64,000 bases of DNA from Brevundimonas sp. (GCF_013912065.1 NZ_JACESA010000013.1:32210-96209); one strand, 5' to 3'. Shown: positions 18,508 to 27,873, counted from the stretch's first letter. Translations and numbers: made by a program. The notes: generated by a model from the letters alone, not told the origin.

Positions 18508-19725
18508 TCAGACCTTGGACAGGATCAGCGTGCCGTTGGTGCCGCCGAAGCCGAAGCTGTTGGACATGACATGGGTCAGTTCGCCCTCGTGGCGCGCCCG
18601 CAGGATGGGCATGCCCTCGAAGGCCGGATCCAGGGTCTCGATATGGGCGCTCTCGGCCGCGAAGCCGTTTTGCATCATCAAGAGGCAGTAGATGGCCTCC
18701 TGCGCGCCGGCCGCCCCAAGGCTGTGGCCCGTCAGCGACTTGGTCGAGGAGATCATCGGCATCTGGTCGCCGAAGACGGCGCGAACCGCCTCCATCTCCT
18801 TGGAATCGCCGACCGGGGTCGAGGTGCCGTGCGGGTTCAGATAGTCGATCCGGGGATTGCCGGCCTGTTCAAGCGCGATCTTCATGCAGCGCTGGGCGCC
18901 CTCGCCCGAGGGGGCGACCATGTCATAGCCGTCGGCGTTGGCGCCATAGCCGGTGACTTCGGCATAGATGGTCGCGCCGCGCGCCTTGGCCCGCTCATAT
19001 TCCTCAAGCACCACGATGCCGGCGCCGCCGGCGATGACGAAGCCGTCGCGGGCCACGTCATAGGCGCGCGAGGCGACCGAGGGCGTTTCGTTGAAGTCCG
19101 ACGACATGGCGCCCATGGCGTCGAACATGTTCGACATGGACCAGTCGATGTCCTCGCAACCGCCGGCGAAGACCACGTCCTGCTTGCCCCACTGGATCTG
19201 TTCGACCCCGGCGCCGATGCAATGGGCGCTGGTGGCGCAGGCCGAGCTGATCGAATAGTTGACGCCGCGCATCTGGAACCAGGTCGACAGCACGGCCGAG
19301 GGGCCGGAGGCCATGGCCTTGGGCACGGCGAACGGGCCGATGCGCTTGGGCGAATTCTTCTCGATGGTGGTGGCGGCGGCGCCCAGGATCACCTGGGTCG
19401 AGGGGCCGCCCTCGCCGACGATCAGGCCGATGCGGTCGTCCTTGATCTCGTCCGCGCTCATGCCCGACGACTTCAGCGCCTCTTCGAAGGCGATATGCGC
19501 CCAGGCCGTGCCGTTGGCCAGGAAGCGGGCGGCGCGACGGTCGACCAGTTCCTCCCACGGGCCGATCTTGGGCGGGGCCCAGACCTGGCTGCGGAAGCCG
19601 TATTTGGCGTGATCCGGCGCATGGACGACGCCCGAACGGGCTTCGCGCAGGGACTGGGTCACCTCTTCGGCGCCGTGGCCGATGGAAGAGACGATGCCCA
19701 GGCCGGTGACGACGACACGACGCAT
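18508..19725 (-). CDS. fabB: Beta-ketoacyl-ACP synthase I FabB
   Basis: A 405-residue condensing enzyme needed for elongation of unsaturated fatty acids. The Cys nucleophile is in [13 protein letters not shown]. The two active-site histidines are in [14 protein letters not shown] and in [13 protein letters not shown]. The start [16 protein letters not shown] at 19725 is typical, and the longer open frame upstream is not conserved. It lies 64 bases after fabA on the same strand, the classic anaerobic-type unsaturated fatty acid pair. Confidence 0.97.
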   Translation of the reverse strand: MRRVVVTGLGIVSSIGHGAEEVTQSLREARSGVVHAPDHAKYGFRSQVWAPPKIGPWEELVDRRAARFLANGTAWAHIAFEEALKSSGMSADEIKDDRIGLIVGEGGPSTQVILGAAATTIEKNSPKRIGPFAVPKAMASGPSAVLSTWFQMRGVNYSISSACATSAHCIGAGVEQIQWGKQDVVFAGGCEDIDWSMSNMFDAMGAMSSDFNETPSVASRAYDVARDGFVIAGGAGIVVLEEYERAKARGATIYAEVTGYGANADGYDMVAPSGEGAQRCMKIALEQAGNPRIDYLNPHGTSTPVGDSKEMEAVRAVFGDQMPMISSTKSLTGHSLGAAGAQEAIYCLLMMQNGFAAESAHIETLDPAFEGMPILRARHEGELTHVMSNSFGFGGTNGTLILSKV

Positions 19726-19789
19726 GGTGTTTCCTTCTACTGCTTCCTGGCCCGGAGGCCTTCCGCGCTGTCCGCGGTTATATAGGGGT

Positions 19790-20326
19790 TTAGCCGCCCG
19801 CCTGCTCGTCCTTGGCGGCGCCAAAGAGTCCCACCCGCATATCATTGCAGGTGTAGATGACCTCGCCGTCGGCCTCCAGCACGCCGTCGGCTATGCCCAT
19901 GACCAGTTTGCGGTTGATGACGCGCTTCAGGTTGATCTTGTAGACCACCTTCTTGATGTCCGGCGTGACCTGGCCGGTGAACTTGACCTCGCCGACGCCC
20001 AGGGCGCGGCCGCGACCGGGTCCGCCGATCCAGCCCAGATAGAAGCCGACCAGCTGCCACATGGCGTCCAGGCCCAGGCAGCCCGGCATGACGGGGTCGC
20101 CGATGAAGTGGCACTGGAAGAACCAGAGCTCGGGATTGATGTCCAGTTCCGCCTCGACATAGCCCTTGCCGTGCGCGCCGCCGTCCGAGTTGATCGTGGT
20201 GATCCGGTCGAACATCAGCATCGGCGGGGCGGGCAGTTGGGCGTTGCCGGGACCGAACAGTTCGCCGCGCCCGGAGGCGAGAAGGGCCTCGTGGTCGAAC
20301 GACGCGGGGTATTGGGACTGGGTCAA
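19790..20326 (-). CDS. fabA: 3-hydroxydecanoyl-ACP dehydratase FabA
   Basis: A dehydratase/isomerase that introduces the cis double bond at C10 in unsaturated fatty acid synthesis. The active-site His is in [20 protein letters not shown], which also holds the partner Asp. The N-terminal [19 protein letters not shown] is a family hallmark. I place the start at TTG 20326 (178 residues) because of the family length; a GTG at 20365 would add 13 residues with no good ribosome site. It heads the fabA-fabB pair. Confidence 0.93.
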   Translation of the reverse strand: MTQSQYPASFDHEALLASGRGELFGPGNAQLPAPPMLMFDRITTINSDGGAHGKGYVEAELDINPELWFFQCHFIGDPVMPGCLGLDAMWQLVGFYLGWIGGPGRGRALGVGEVKFTGQVTPDIKKVVYKINLKRVINRKLVMGIADGVLEADGEVIYTCNDMRVGLFGAAKDEQAGG

Positions 20327-20404
20327 GGCGGTTCCGTTGCGACTGCTGTTGCGTGCGGGGTACACGACCGCGCCGTTTCGCTCAACACCAGGGCTTGGGC
20401 TGCG

Positions 20405-20977
20405 TCAGCCGCGTCCTGTTCCAGCGGGACGATCGGCGTTGCAAAGGGCGCGGCGCTGGACGCCGAACACCGCCCGTTCCTGGACCCAGCCGTGGAGGCG
20501 GCGCGCCCGCACCTGGCACCAGCCGTCCTCGCATTCGTCCAGCGACACCAGGGAACGCGGCGACAGGCGGGCCCGCACGGCCGAGGCCTGGGACTTTCCG
20601 GCGTGGATCATCACCTCCTCGGCCGAGGTGTTGAAGACATAGCGGCGGCCCGAGGAGACCGTGCGATGGATCCAGGCCACGGCCCCGTCCGGATCGCAGA
20701 TTTTCCGCCATTCGGTCGTCTCGGCGATCACCTGAACCGGCAAGCCGGCGGCGCGGTATTCCCACAGGATCGGATAGTCCAGCCCCGGTCCCTGGCGGGC
20801 GCGGACATGCGAGGATTTCAGCGAGATCCAGCGCGGAACCTCCAGACCGGTCGGGGTCGGGCGGCCGTCGGGCATGGTCGCGCCCGCCGCGCACATGAGG
20901 CCAAGGCCCAGAACGGCGACAGAGACCGCGATGCGGCGTCGCAGGCTTTGGAAGATGGCGGCGGCTTTGCTAGACAC
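20405..20977 (-). CDS. Exported bacterial SH3-domain protein
   Basis: A 190-residue protein with a GTG start and an N-terminal signal-type segment (RRRIAVSVAVLGLGLMCAAGA). Two SH3-like domains follow (PF06347 type): one with SSHVRARQGPGLDYPILWEY and WRKICDPDGAVAWIHRTV, and a second with SAVRARLSPRSLVSLDECEDGWCQV and GWVQERAVFGV. These are found in periplasmic or envelope proteins that may bind peptidoglycan or peptides. It is divergent from the 2-hydroxyacid dehydrogenase with 63 bases between starts. Confidence 0.85.
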   Translation of the reverse strand: MSSKAAAIFQSLRRRIAVSVAVLGLGLMCAAGATMPDGRPTPTGLEVPRWISLKSSHVRARQGPGLDYPILWEYRAAGLPVQVIAETTEWRKICDPDGAVAWIHRTVSSGRRYVFNTSAEEVMIHAGKSQASAVRARLSPRSLVSLDECEDGWCQVRARRLHGWVQERAVFGVQRRALCNADRPAGTGRG

Positions 20978-21040
20978 TTATGGAACGACCCGTCGCGCGG
21001 GCTTCGATCCTGAACCGTCGCCCGCAAACCAAGGCCTGCA

Positions 21041-22027
21041 ATGTCCGCCCCCAAGCTTAAGGTCGTATTAACCAGACGCCTGCCTGACGCCGTCGAGACG
21101 CGGATGCGCGAGCTTTTCGACGCCGAGCTGAATCTGAAGGACCAGCCGATGGACCGGGCCGCCCTGCACGCCGCCGTCCAGCGCGCCGAGGTCCTGGTCC
21201 CCACCATCACCGACGTGATCGACGCCGATCTGATAAACGGCGCGGGCGAACAGCTGAAGATGATCGCCAACTTCGGCGCCGGGGTCGATCATATCGACAT
21301 CGACGCGGCCGTGGCGCGCGGCATAATCGTCACCAACACCCCCGGCGTCCTGACCGAGGACACGGCCGACCTGGCCATGAGCCTGATCCTGGCCGTCAGC
21401 CGCCGCATCGTCGAGGGCGCCCAGGTGGTGGCCGAGGGCCGGTTCGAGGGCTGGACCCCCACCTGGATGTGCGGCCGCAAACTGTGGGGCAAGCGGCTGG
21501 GGATCGTTGGCATGGGCCGGATCGGCCAGGCCCTGGCCCGCCGCGCCAAGGCCTTCGGCCTTCAGGTCCATTATCACAACCGCAAGCCTGTCTCGGCCCT
21601 GATCGAGGAAGAACTGGGCGCCACCTACTGGGACGACCTGGACCAGATGCTGGCGCGGATGGACGTGGTCTCGCTGAACTGCCCGGCGACCAAGGACACC
21701 CACCATCTGCTGTCGGCCGAGCGTCTGGCCCGGCTCCAGCCCCACGCCATTCTGATCAACACCGCGCGCGGCGAACTGATCGACGAGGCGGCCCTGGCCC
21801 AGGCGGTGGCGACGCGGGCCCTGTCCGGCGTCGGCCTGGACGTGTTCGAGAACGAGCCGGCCATCCACCCCGGCCTGCTGGGCCAGCCCAATGTCGTGCT
21901 CCTGCCCCACCTGGGATCGGCGACGCTGGAGGCGCGCCAGGACATGGGCGACCGCGTCATCGCCAATGTCATGACCTATCAAAACGGCCACCGCCCGCCA
22001 GACCGGGTCATTCCCGCGATGCTTTAG
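21041..22027 (+). CDS. D-2-hydroxyacid dehydrogenase (glyoxylate/hydroxypyruvate reductase type)
   Basis: A 328-residue NAD(P)-dependent reductase. The Rossmann motif is GKRLGIVGMGRIGQALA. The catalytic Arg is in INTARGELIDE, Glu in LDVFENEP, and His in LPHLGSAT, so the Arg-Glu-His set is complete. The N-terminal GAGVDHIDIDAA and VTNTPGVLTEDTADLAM are typical of glyoxylate reductase-like members. Its last codons ATGCTTTAGGG are duplicated 16 bases later. Confidence 0.93.
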   Translation: MSAPKLKVVLTRRLPDAVETRMRELFDAELNLKDQPMDRAALHAAVQRAEVLVPTITDVIDADLINGAGEQLKMIANFGAGVDHIDIDAAVARGIIVTNTPGVLTEDTADLAMSLILAVSRRIVEGAQVVAEGRFEGWTPTWMCGRKLWGKRLGIVGMGRIGQALARRAKAFGLQVHYHNRKPVSALIEEELGATYWDDLDQMLARMDVVSLNCPATKDTHHLLSAERLARLQPHAILINTARGELIDEAALAQAVATRALSGVGLDVFENEPAIHPGLLGQPNVVLLPHLGSATLEARQDMGDRVIANVMTYQNGHRPPDRVIPAML

Positions 22028-22045
22028 GGCGGTGATGCTTTAGGG
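22019..22045. repeat. 16-bp-period tandem duplication at convergent gene ends
   Basis: ATGCTTTAGGG occurs at 22019-22029 and 22035-22045. The first copy carries the stop of the dehydrogenase and the second carries the complement of the stop of the DUF6880 gene. It probably arose by a small local duplication. Confidence 0.6.
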
Positions 22046-23272
22046 GGCGGCCAGCAGGCGGTCCGCCGCCTCGGGATATTTCTGGGCCAGCCGCGCCGCC
22101 CAGTCGGCCTTCATCGGCAGAGGTGTGCGCACCTCATGGATGCGACGTTCGATCAGGGCGGCGGCCTCGCGGTGGGCGGGCCAGTCTATCAGGAAGCCCA
22201 GGGCGGTCTCGAAGTCGGCATGGGTCGCGGCATGGGCCAGGGCGCGGTCCAGGGCCTCGACGTCGTCGAAATCGGGCAGGCGGGACAGATAGGTTCTCAG
22301 CGCGGGCGCCGACAGGTCGCGTTCGAACATGACCCAGCGCAGATCCTGGGCCTCGGCCTTGCGCCCCTCGGCCTCCAGCAGGTCGATGGAGGCCGTCTCC
22401 CACGCCGGGGTCAGGGGCGGCGGCCCCGCCGCCGGCGACCGGCCGAAGGTGAAGCGCCGGTTCGCCGCCGACGGCTTCAGCGCCGCCTCCAGGGCCTGAC
22501 GCGCCTCCCCGACCCGGCCGACCGCCAGAAGCCGTCGCGCCGCCGCCGCAGCGAAGTCAGGCGCGCCCCGCTCTTCAGGCGTGGCCAGCGACAGCCACAG
22601 ATCCAGATCTCCGGCGCGATCCGCCAGTCTGCGGATCGCCGTCCGCGTGCCGCGGGCGCCTACGGCCAGGCTGACAATCGGGTCCATCCGGTCCAGCAGG
22701 GCCCGCGCCAGGTCCAGGGTCAGGGCCTCGTCCGCCGCTCCGATCCAGCGGGCGTATTCCAGCGGCTGGGCCTCGATGGCCGCCGTCAGCCGGTCGGCCG
22801 CCGCCGCCTCGACCCGGACCGCCGCATCGGCCAGGGCCCAGAGATCGGGCGAAGCCGCCTCGAAGGCGGCGGCTAAATCGCCCCGCTGATCCTTGACCCG
22901 GACAGCCAGCCCCCTGAACAGGTCGAACCAGGCGATCATCCGCTCCAGGGCCATGACCGGCGCGGCCGGCGCCAGATCCTCGATCACGGCCCGGCGCAGA
23001 CTGTCCAGGTCGCGCAGCAGGTCCGGCCGTTTGCGCCACGACACCCGCGCCCGGCTGGCCGCCACGGTCGCGATCCGCTTGTCCAGCTCCAGCGCCAGCA
23101 GATCGGGCCCGGCCTCGGCCGCCAGCACCAGCCGCAGGCGACGCTTCAGCAACGGATCGGCGTCCGCCGCCTCCATCAGCAGCGCCCCGAGACGATCCGC
23201 GCCCAGCCCGGTCAGACCGGCGGCGTTCAGACGTTTGGGCGCGACGCGACGGGCCATGGGCATCCTTTTCAT
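22040..23272 (-). CDS. DUF6880 family protein
   Basis: A 410-residue soluble, Ala/Leu/Arg-rich protein made of helical repeats. It resembles the DUF6880 family found in alphaproteobacteria; the function of this family is not known. Tetratricopeptide-like stretches include AAAARRLLAVGRVGEARQAL and ASIDLLEAEGRKAEAQDLRW. The N-terminus (MKRMPMARRVAPKRLN) is basic. An internal ATG at residue 6 could be the true start. There is no export signal. It is convergent with the dehydrogenase gene. Confidence 0.75.
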   Translation of the reverse strand: MKRMPMARRVAPKRLNAAGLTGLGADRLGALLMEAADADPLLKRRLRLVLAAEAGPDLLALELDKRIATVAASRARVSWRKRPDLLRDLDSLRRAVIEDLAPAAPVMALERMIAWFDLFRGLAVRVKDQRGDLAAAFEAASPDLWALADAAVRVEAAAADRLTAAIEAQPLEYARWIGAADEALTLDLARALLDRMDPIVSLAVGARGTRTAIRRLADRAGDLDLWLSLATPEERGAPDFAAAAARRLLAVGRVGEARQALEAALKPSAANRRFTFGRSPAAGPPPLTPAWETASIDLLEAEGRKAEAQDLRWVMFERDLSAPALRTYLSRLPDFDDVEALDRALAHAATHADFETALGFLIDWPAHREAAALIERRIHEVRTPLPMKADWAARLAQKYPEAADRLLAAP

Positions 23273-23316
23273 ATCACTGTCGGAATCGACTCATACGCCT
23301 GTCGAAATCGGCGCGC

Positions 23317-23625
23317 ATGGGCGGAACCGCCGCGAGCAAGGATCGTTTCCGGCGTCCTGTATGGGGAAGTGCGTTGGATTCCTACTATTGCATCGTCAAT
23401 CTGCCGGGCGTGCCGGTGCGCGACATCTGCGTTCTGGATGCGGCCGACGACCGCGCGGCCGATCAGGCCCTGGCCGGGATCGCCAAGACCTGGGTCGGGT
23501 TCGAGACCCTGTATCTCTATTGCGGCGAACGGTTGCTGACGGTGCTCAGCAACCCGGCCCTGGGCTTCGCCGAGCCCCTGTCGGACCTGATGGCGACCGA
23601 CGTCCGGTTCGCCACGGCGGCCTGA
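23317..23625 (+). CDS. Small hypothetical protein
   Basis: A 102-residue protein with no recognised family. The core from about residue 20 (LDSYYCIVNLPGVPVRDICV) to the end is compact and mixed alpha/beta in appearance. The first 19 residues are basic and may not be translated: a TTG at 23374 preceded by GGGGA is an alternative start giving 83 residues. It faces the ThiF-family gene, with an inverted repeat GAGGC...GCCTC between the two stops. Confidence 0.6.
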   Translation: MGGTAASKDRFRRPVWGSALDSYYCIVNLPGVPVRDICVLDAADDRAADQALAGIAKTWVGFETLYLYCGERLLTVLSNPALGFAEPLSDLMATDVRFATAA

Positions 23626-23631
23626 GGCAGC

Positions 23632-24369
23632 TTAGCCTCCGCAGACGGGACAGCCGGGATCGGCGGCGATGCGCGCCGTACGGGCGGTCCCGGCCAGACC
23701 GTCATAGATCATCAGCCGCCCCGTCAGGGCCTCTCCGGCGCCGACGATCCGCTTGATGGTCTCCAGCGCCGCCATCGATCCGACCACGCCCGCCAGGGCG
23801 CCGACCACTCCGACCCGAGCGCAGGTCTCGGCGTCCGGAGGCGTCTCCGGGACCAAGCATTGATAGCAGGGCCGCCCGTCGAAGACCGCGACCTGGCCGC
23901 TCCAGCGCCCCAGGGCGCCCGACACCAGGGTTTTCCCAGCCGCCACGCAGGCGCCGTTGACGATGCGGCGGGTCTCGAAGTCGTCGGTCCCGTCCAGCAC
24001 GATGTCGAAGGCGGCGATCCTGTCCGCCGCATTGTCCGGCGTCAGCCGTTCGGCGAAGGTCTCGATCGCGATCTGGGGATTCAGGTCGTTCAGGCGAGCC
24101 GAGGCCGCCTCCACCTTCAGCCGGCCGACCTCGGGCGTCGAGAAGACGATCTGGCGCTGCAGGTTCGACAGGCCGACTATGTCGTCGTCGATCAGACCCA
24201 AGGTCCCCACCCCGGCCGCCGCCAGATAGAGGGCGGCGGGCGCGCCGACGCCGCCGGCGCCGACGATCAGCACACGCGCCCGCTTCAGCGCCTGCTGACC
24301 CGGCCCGCCGATTTCGGACAGGACCAGATGACGGGCGTAGCGTTCGACTTCGTCTTCGGAGAAAATCAT
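23632..24369 (-). CDS. HesA/MoeB/ThiF family adenylyltransferase
   Basis: A 245-residue E1-like enzyme that adenylates the C-terminus of a ubiquitin-like sulfur carrier (MoaD or ThiS type). The Rossmann ATP site is ARVLIVGAGGVGAPAALYLAAAG. Other signatures are DDDIVGLSNLQRQIVF, and zinc-binding CYQC and CPVC pairs near the C-terminus. Without a rhodanese domain it resembles MoeB rather than the eukaryotic MOCS3 type. The carrier partner is not nearby, so MoeB versus ThiF cannot be settled. Confidence 0.9.
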   Translation of the reverse strand: MIFSEDEVERYARHLVLSEIGGPGQQALKRARVLIVGAGGVGAPAALYLAAAGVGTLGLIDDDIVGLSNLQRQIVFSTPEVGRLKVEAASARLNDLNPQIAIETFAERLTPDNAADRIAAFDIVLDGTDDFETRRIVNGACVAAGKTLVSGALGRWSGQVAVFDGRPCYQCLVPETPPDAETCARVGVVGALAGVVGSMAALETIKRIVGAGEALTGRLMIYDGLAGTARTARIAADPGCPVCGG

Positions 24370-24408
24370 ATCGCTGACTTAGCGATGCAGCGCTCGCTGC
24401 GCGAGGCC

Positions 24409-24831
24409 TCAGCAGGCGGCGGCGAGGGCCTGACTGGTGTCGAACAGGATTCGCTCGGCGTCGCCCATAAAGGCGGCGTTGTACAGGCCGTGATCCGACC
24501 GACGTTCAAGCAGTCGTTCCAGCGCAGGCGGCGCGTCGGCCTGAGCCATGGCCCAGTCGGCGAACAGACGATGATCGATGCGGCTGTCGGCCAGAACTTG
24601 AATATTGGTGTGGCGACAGTCCGCGCGCAGCCGCCCCATCAGGCGATCCAGATCGACGCGGGCGCCCTCGACGGCCTGAAAGAATTGGCCGTCGTGGCGC
24701 ATCAGTACGCCGGTCAGATGGTCCCTGCGATTGTTCCGGTCCGAGGCGCCGATGATGTCGATCAGGGGCATAAGGCCTTCGCGAGCGTCGCCCACGGCGT
24801 CGCTGACATAGACAATACGGAACAAACTCAT
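24409..24831 (-). CDS. BLUF domain blue-light sensor (intact)
   Basis: A 140-residue single-domain BLUF protein that would bind FAD and sense blue light. The key photochemical residues are present: Tyr8 in FRIVYVS, Asn33/Asn34 in DRNNRRDHLTG, and Gln52 in GQFFQAVEG. The RH motif in RADCRHTNIQ is also typical. No output domain is attached, so it must signal through a partner. A second, degenerate BLUF gene lies 79 bases upstream on the same strand. Confidence 0.92.
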   Translation of the reverse strand: MSLFRIVYVSDAVGDAREGLMPLIDIIGASDRNNRRDHLTGVLMRHDGQFFQAVEGARVDLDRLMGRLRADCRHTNIQVLADSRIDHRLFADWAMAQADAPPALERLLERRSDHGLYNAAFMGDAERILFDTSQALAAAC

Positions 24832-24910
24832 TGATTACTCATACGCTTTTACGGGTAGCTCTCAGCTTAACCGCAATAGTGGCATAGAGTTAACGAAACG
24901 CGCAAAGGCC

Positions 24911-25321
24911 TCAGGCAGCCGTCGTCGCGACCCGCAGTTTGTTGCACGACAGCAGTCGTTCCAATCCGTCCGCAGCGACCTCGTCGAGTTGACGGCCGCG
25001 TAGATATTCGGCGGCCTGGGAGACCGAGAGGGCGCTGAGGCGAACCGGCTCGTTGACGCGACGCTGGACGATGGGACGATCCGCTATGATCCGCAGATTG
25101 CGGTGGCGGCTGTCGGCCGACAGCCGCGCGATCAGCCGATCCACATCGGCCCTCATGCCTTCCAGCATAAGGGCGGCCCGGCCTTCGTGAAACATCATGG
25201 CGCTGCTGATCGCGTCGCGGCGATTGTTCCGTTCGGACGCACCGAGAATATCGACGACGGTCATGGCCGACCGCCCGATCATCCCGACCGTTTCGCTCAC
25301 AAGAAGGACGCGATAGAGCAA
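24911..25321 (-). CDS. Degenerate BLUF-like protein
   Basis: A 136-residue paralogue of the next gene with a TTG start preceded by GGAG. It keeps the fold pattern (VVDILGASERNNRRDA, EGMRADVDRLIARLSADSRHRNL) but lacks the photochemical residues. The Tyr position is Leu (YRVLLVS), and the Gln position is Leu (GRAALMLEG), with LTG replaced by ISS. It is therefore unlikely to show normal BLUF photochemistry. It may be a partner or light-blind regulator of the intact BLUF protein downstream. Confidence 0.85.
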   Translation of the reverse strand: MLYRVLLVSETVGMIGRSAMTVVDILGASERNNRRDAISSAMMFHEGRAALMLEGMRADVDRLIARLSADSRHRNLRIIADRPIVQRRVNEPVRLSALSVSQAAEYLRGRQLDEVAADGLERLLSCNKLRVATTAA

Positions 25322-25454
25322 ACCTCTATCTCCATTAGCCGATGTTCATAGTTTATAATTGTCCTTTATAACGCTAACTAGGGTCAAAGTATGACGGCGT
25401 TATCCGACGCGCGGCGATCTTGATCCAGATCGGCGTTGAGGCCATGTGCGCTCC

Positions 25455-26009
25455 ATGACCCAAGCGAATTTTCCTGACTGGCACGGCACCACCATCCTGG
25501 CGGTCCGTCGCAACGGCCGCACCGTCATCGCCGGCGACGGCCAGGTCTCGATGGGACCGACCATCGTCAAGGGCGCGGCGCGCAAGGTCCGCACCCTGGC
25601 CGGTGGCAAGGTTCTGGCCGGTTTCGCCGGCGCCACCGCCGACGCCTTCACCCTGATCGAACGGCTGGAGGCCAAGCTGGAGCAGTATCCGGACCAGCTG
25701 GCGCGGGCCTGCGTCGACCTGGCCAAGGATTGGCGCACCGACCGTTATCTGCGTCGGCTGGAGGCCATGCTGCTGGTCGCCGACAAGTCGTCGATCTTCA
25801 CGGTCACCGGCGTCGGCGACGTGCTGGAGCCGGAACACGGGGTCGCGGCCGTTGGCTCGGGCGGCAACTACGCCCTGTCCGCCGCCCGCGCCCTGATCGA
25901 GGAGACCGACCTGGACGCCGAAGCCGTCGCCCGCAAGGCCATGAAGATCGCCGCCGAGATCTGCGTCTATACGAACGGCAATCTGACGGTGGAGACGCTG
26001 GAGGGGTGA
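25455..26009 (+). CDS. hslV: HslV, peptidase subunit of the HslUV protease
   Basis: A 184-residue proteasome-type threonine peptidase that forms HslUV with the HslU ATPase. The mature N-terminal Thr is in [13 protein letters not shown], followed by [25 protein letters not shown] and [15 protein letters not shown], all hallmarks. ATG 25455 gives a short propeptide; a GTG at 25446 is an alternative. The partner hslU is not in the window. hisS follows 50 bases later. Confidence 0.95.
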   Translation: MTQANFPDWHGTTILAVRRNGRTVIAGDGQVSMGPTIVKGAARKVRTLAGGKVLAGFAGATADAFTLIERLEAKLEQYPDQLARACVDLAKDWRTDRYLRRLEAMLLVADKSSIFTVTGVGDVLEPEHGVAAVGSGGNYALSAARALIEETDLDAEAVARKAMKIAAEICVYTNGNLTVETLEG

Positions 26010-26059
26010 GACGCCCAGGCTGCGTTGCGAGCGGCGCCCCTTTGGCTTAAGGCCCCGCC

Positions 26060-27550
26060 ATGACATCCGACGCTCCTATCCGCCCCCTCGCCCGCAATCC
26101 GCGCGGCTTCGCCGACAAGCGCGGCCGCGACCTGACCGCCGAACGCCGCATCGTGGCGCGCGTGTCCGAGGTCTATGAGCGCTGGGGCTTCGAGCCGCTG
26201 GAGACGCCGGCCTTCGAATACGCCGACGCCCTGGGCAAGTTCCTGCCCGACGCCGACAGACCCAATGAAGGGGTGTTCGCGCTTCAGGACGACGCCGGTT
26301 CGGACGAGCCCGGCGAGTGGATGGCGCTGCGCTATGACCACACCGCGCCCCTGGCCCGGTTCGCGGCCCAGACCTGGGAGACCCTGCCCAAACCGTTCCG
26401 GCGCTACGCCTACGGCCCGGTGTGGCGCAACGAGAAGCCGGGTCCCGGCCGGTTCCGCGAGTTCTGGCAGTGCGACGCCGACACGGTCGGCTCCGACCGG
26501 CCCGAGGCCGACGCCGAGATCATCGCCATGGCCTGCGAGGGCCTGGGTGCCGCCGGGCTGGACGCGGGCCAGGCCCAGATCCGGGTCTCGAACCGCAAAC
26601 TGTTCGACGGCCTGTTCGACGCCGGCGGCGTGACCGAGGCGGGACAACGACTGACCGCCCTGCGCGCCATAGACAAGTTCGATCGGCTGGGCTGGGACGG
26701 CGTGGTCCAGTTGCTGGGCGAGGGACGGCTGGACGAGTCCGGCGACTATACCAAGGGGGCGAACCTGCCCGCCAAGGTCACGGCGGCCATCGAGGCCTTC
26801 CTGGCCTCGGCCAATACGCCGGGCCTGTCGCGGGCCGAGACCCTGGAGGCCGTGGCGCGCTCGGGCGACCTCGGCGCGGCGGGCGAGGCGGCGCTGAACG
26901 AGCTGGCGGCCATTGATCGGGCGCTGGGCGCGATGAAGGTCGGCCAGGAGGCCGTTAAGTTCGACCCGACCATCGTACGCGGCCTGGAATATTACACCGG
27001 CGCCGTGTTCGAGGCCGAACTGCTGCTCGACACCGTCGACGACAAGGGCCGGCCGGTGCGGTTCGGCTCGATCGGGGGCGGCGGCCGCTATGACGACCTG
27101 GTCGCCCGCTTCACCGGCCAGAGCGTGCCGGCCACCGGCTTCTCGTTCGGGGTCTCGCGCCTGGCCTCGGCCCTGCGCGCGGCCGGACGGGGCGCCGAGG
27201 ACGCGGTGCGCGGGCCGGTGGTGGTGATCGTCTTCTCAGAGGACGACATGGGCCACTATCTGGCCGCTGTCGCCGAGCTGCGCGCCGCCGGGATTGCGGC
27301 CGAACTGTATCTGGGACGCGCGGGCATGAAGGCGCAGATGAAATACGCCGACCGTCGGGGTTCGCCGGTCGTCGTCATCCTGGGCGGCGACGAGATCGCC
27401 GCCGGCGAAGTCACGATCAAGGATCTGGACGCCGGACGGGCCGCGGCGGCCGCCATAACCGACAATGACGCCTGGAAGGCCGAGCGTCCGGGACAGATGA
27501 AGATCGCCCGCGGCGACATGGTTTCCGCCCTTCGCGCCATTATCGAATAA
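26060..27550 (+). CDS. hisS: Histidyl-tRNA synthetase
   Basis: A 496-residue class II aminoacyl-tRNA synthetase that charges tRNA-His. Motif 2 is in YGPVWRNEKPGPGRFREFWQ. The histidine-specific segment is GLEYYTGAVFEAE, and motif 3 lies in FSFGVSRLASALR. The C-terminal anticodon-binding domain includes VVVIVFSEDDMGHYL. It is somewhat longer than the roughly 425-residue E. coli enzyme, as in other alphaproteobacterial types. A candidate structured RNA or leader-terminator follows. Confidence 0.96.
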   Translation: MTSDAPIRPLARNPRGFADKRGRDLTAERRIVARVSEVYERWGFEPLETPAFEYADALGKFLPDADRPNEGVFALQDDAGSDEPGEWMALRYDHTAPLARFAAQTWETLPKPFRRYAYGPVWRNEKPGPGRFREFWQCDADTVGSDRPEADAEIIAMACEGLGAAGLDAGQAQIRVSNRKLFDGLFDAGGVTEAGQRLTALRAIDKFDRLGWDGVVQLLGEGRLDESGDYTKGANLPAKVTAAIEAFLASANTPGLSRAETLEAVARSGDLGAAGEAALNELAAIDRALGAMKVGQEAVKFDPTIVRGLEYYTGAVFEAELLLDTVDDKGRPVRFGSIGGGGRYDDLVARFTGQSVPATGFSFGVSRLASALRAAGRGAEDAVRGPVVVIVFSEDDMGHYLAAVAELRAAGIAAELYLGRAGMKAQMKYADRRGSPVVVILGGDEIAAGEVTIKDLDAGRAAAAAITDNDAWKAERPGQMKIARGDMVSALRAIIE

Positions 27551-27701
27551 GTTTCGATAAATAAGGCTCTCCGGTAACAGTTATCGCCGATAAGTCGAAG
27601 AAAGTTCGATTCCCGGCAACAAGCCCGTTGACGACCACCAAGCCCTGGCGCCAAATGAACTCACTCGAGGGCAAGCGTTGCTCAAGCGCGCAGCACTCGA
27701 A

Positions 27702-27779
27702 GGCGTTTCGGGGAGGAAACGTCCGCTCTTTAAAGAGCGCGAAAGCCCGCTGCGATGTATCCCCCGCAGCGGGCTTTTT
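27702..27779 (+). ncRNA. Candidate small RNA with three stem-loops after hisS
   Basis: Three consecutive hairpins follow hisS: GGCGTTTC/GAAACGTC with loop GGGGAG (27702-27723), the perfect palindrome CGCTCTTTAAAGAGCG (27724-27739), and a 13-bp intrinsic terminator (27742-27777) with a T-tract. The GGAGG-containing loop could pair with other RNAs, by analogy with loops of known alphaproteobacterial sRNAs. It could instead be the 3' end of the hisS mRNA. No promoter was firmly identified, and the 5' end is unknown. The rest of 27551-27921 holds only the second terminator at 27874. Confidence 0.5.
27742..27779 (+). terminator. Intrinsic terminator after hisS/candidate sRNA
   Basis: AAAGCCCGCTGCG (27742-27754) pairs perfectly with CGCAGCGGGCTTT (27765-27777) around a 10-base loop and runs into TTTTT at 27775-27779. 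This is a strong Rho-independent terminator on the plus strand. Confidence 0.9.
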
Positions 27780-27873
27780 CGCGTCTGGAGCCCAGGCCGA
27801 CATCGAAATGATGTAGAATATCTCGATGCGGTTTCCTGCTTCCGGCCCGATTTGTAGAGGCGTCTCCATATGA

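Noticed and set aside
24840-24900. Two TTAAC half sites (CTTAACC and GTTAACG) between the BLUF genes as a CtrA site
   Set aside because: The spacing is about 17 bases instead of the 7 expected for TTAA-N7-TTAA.
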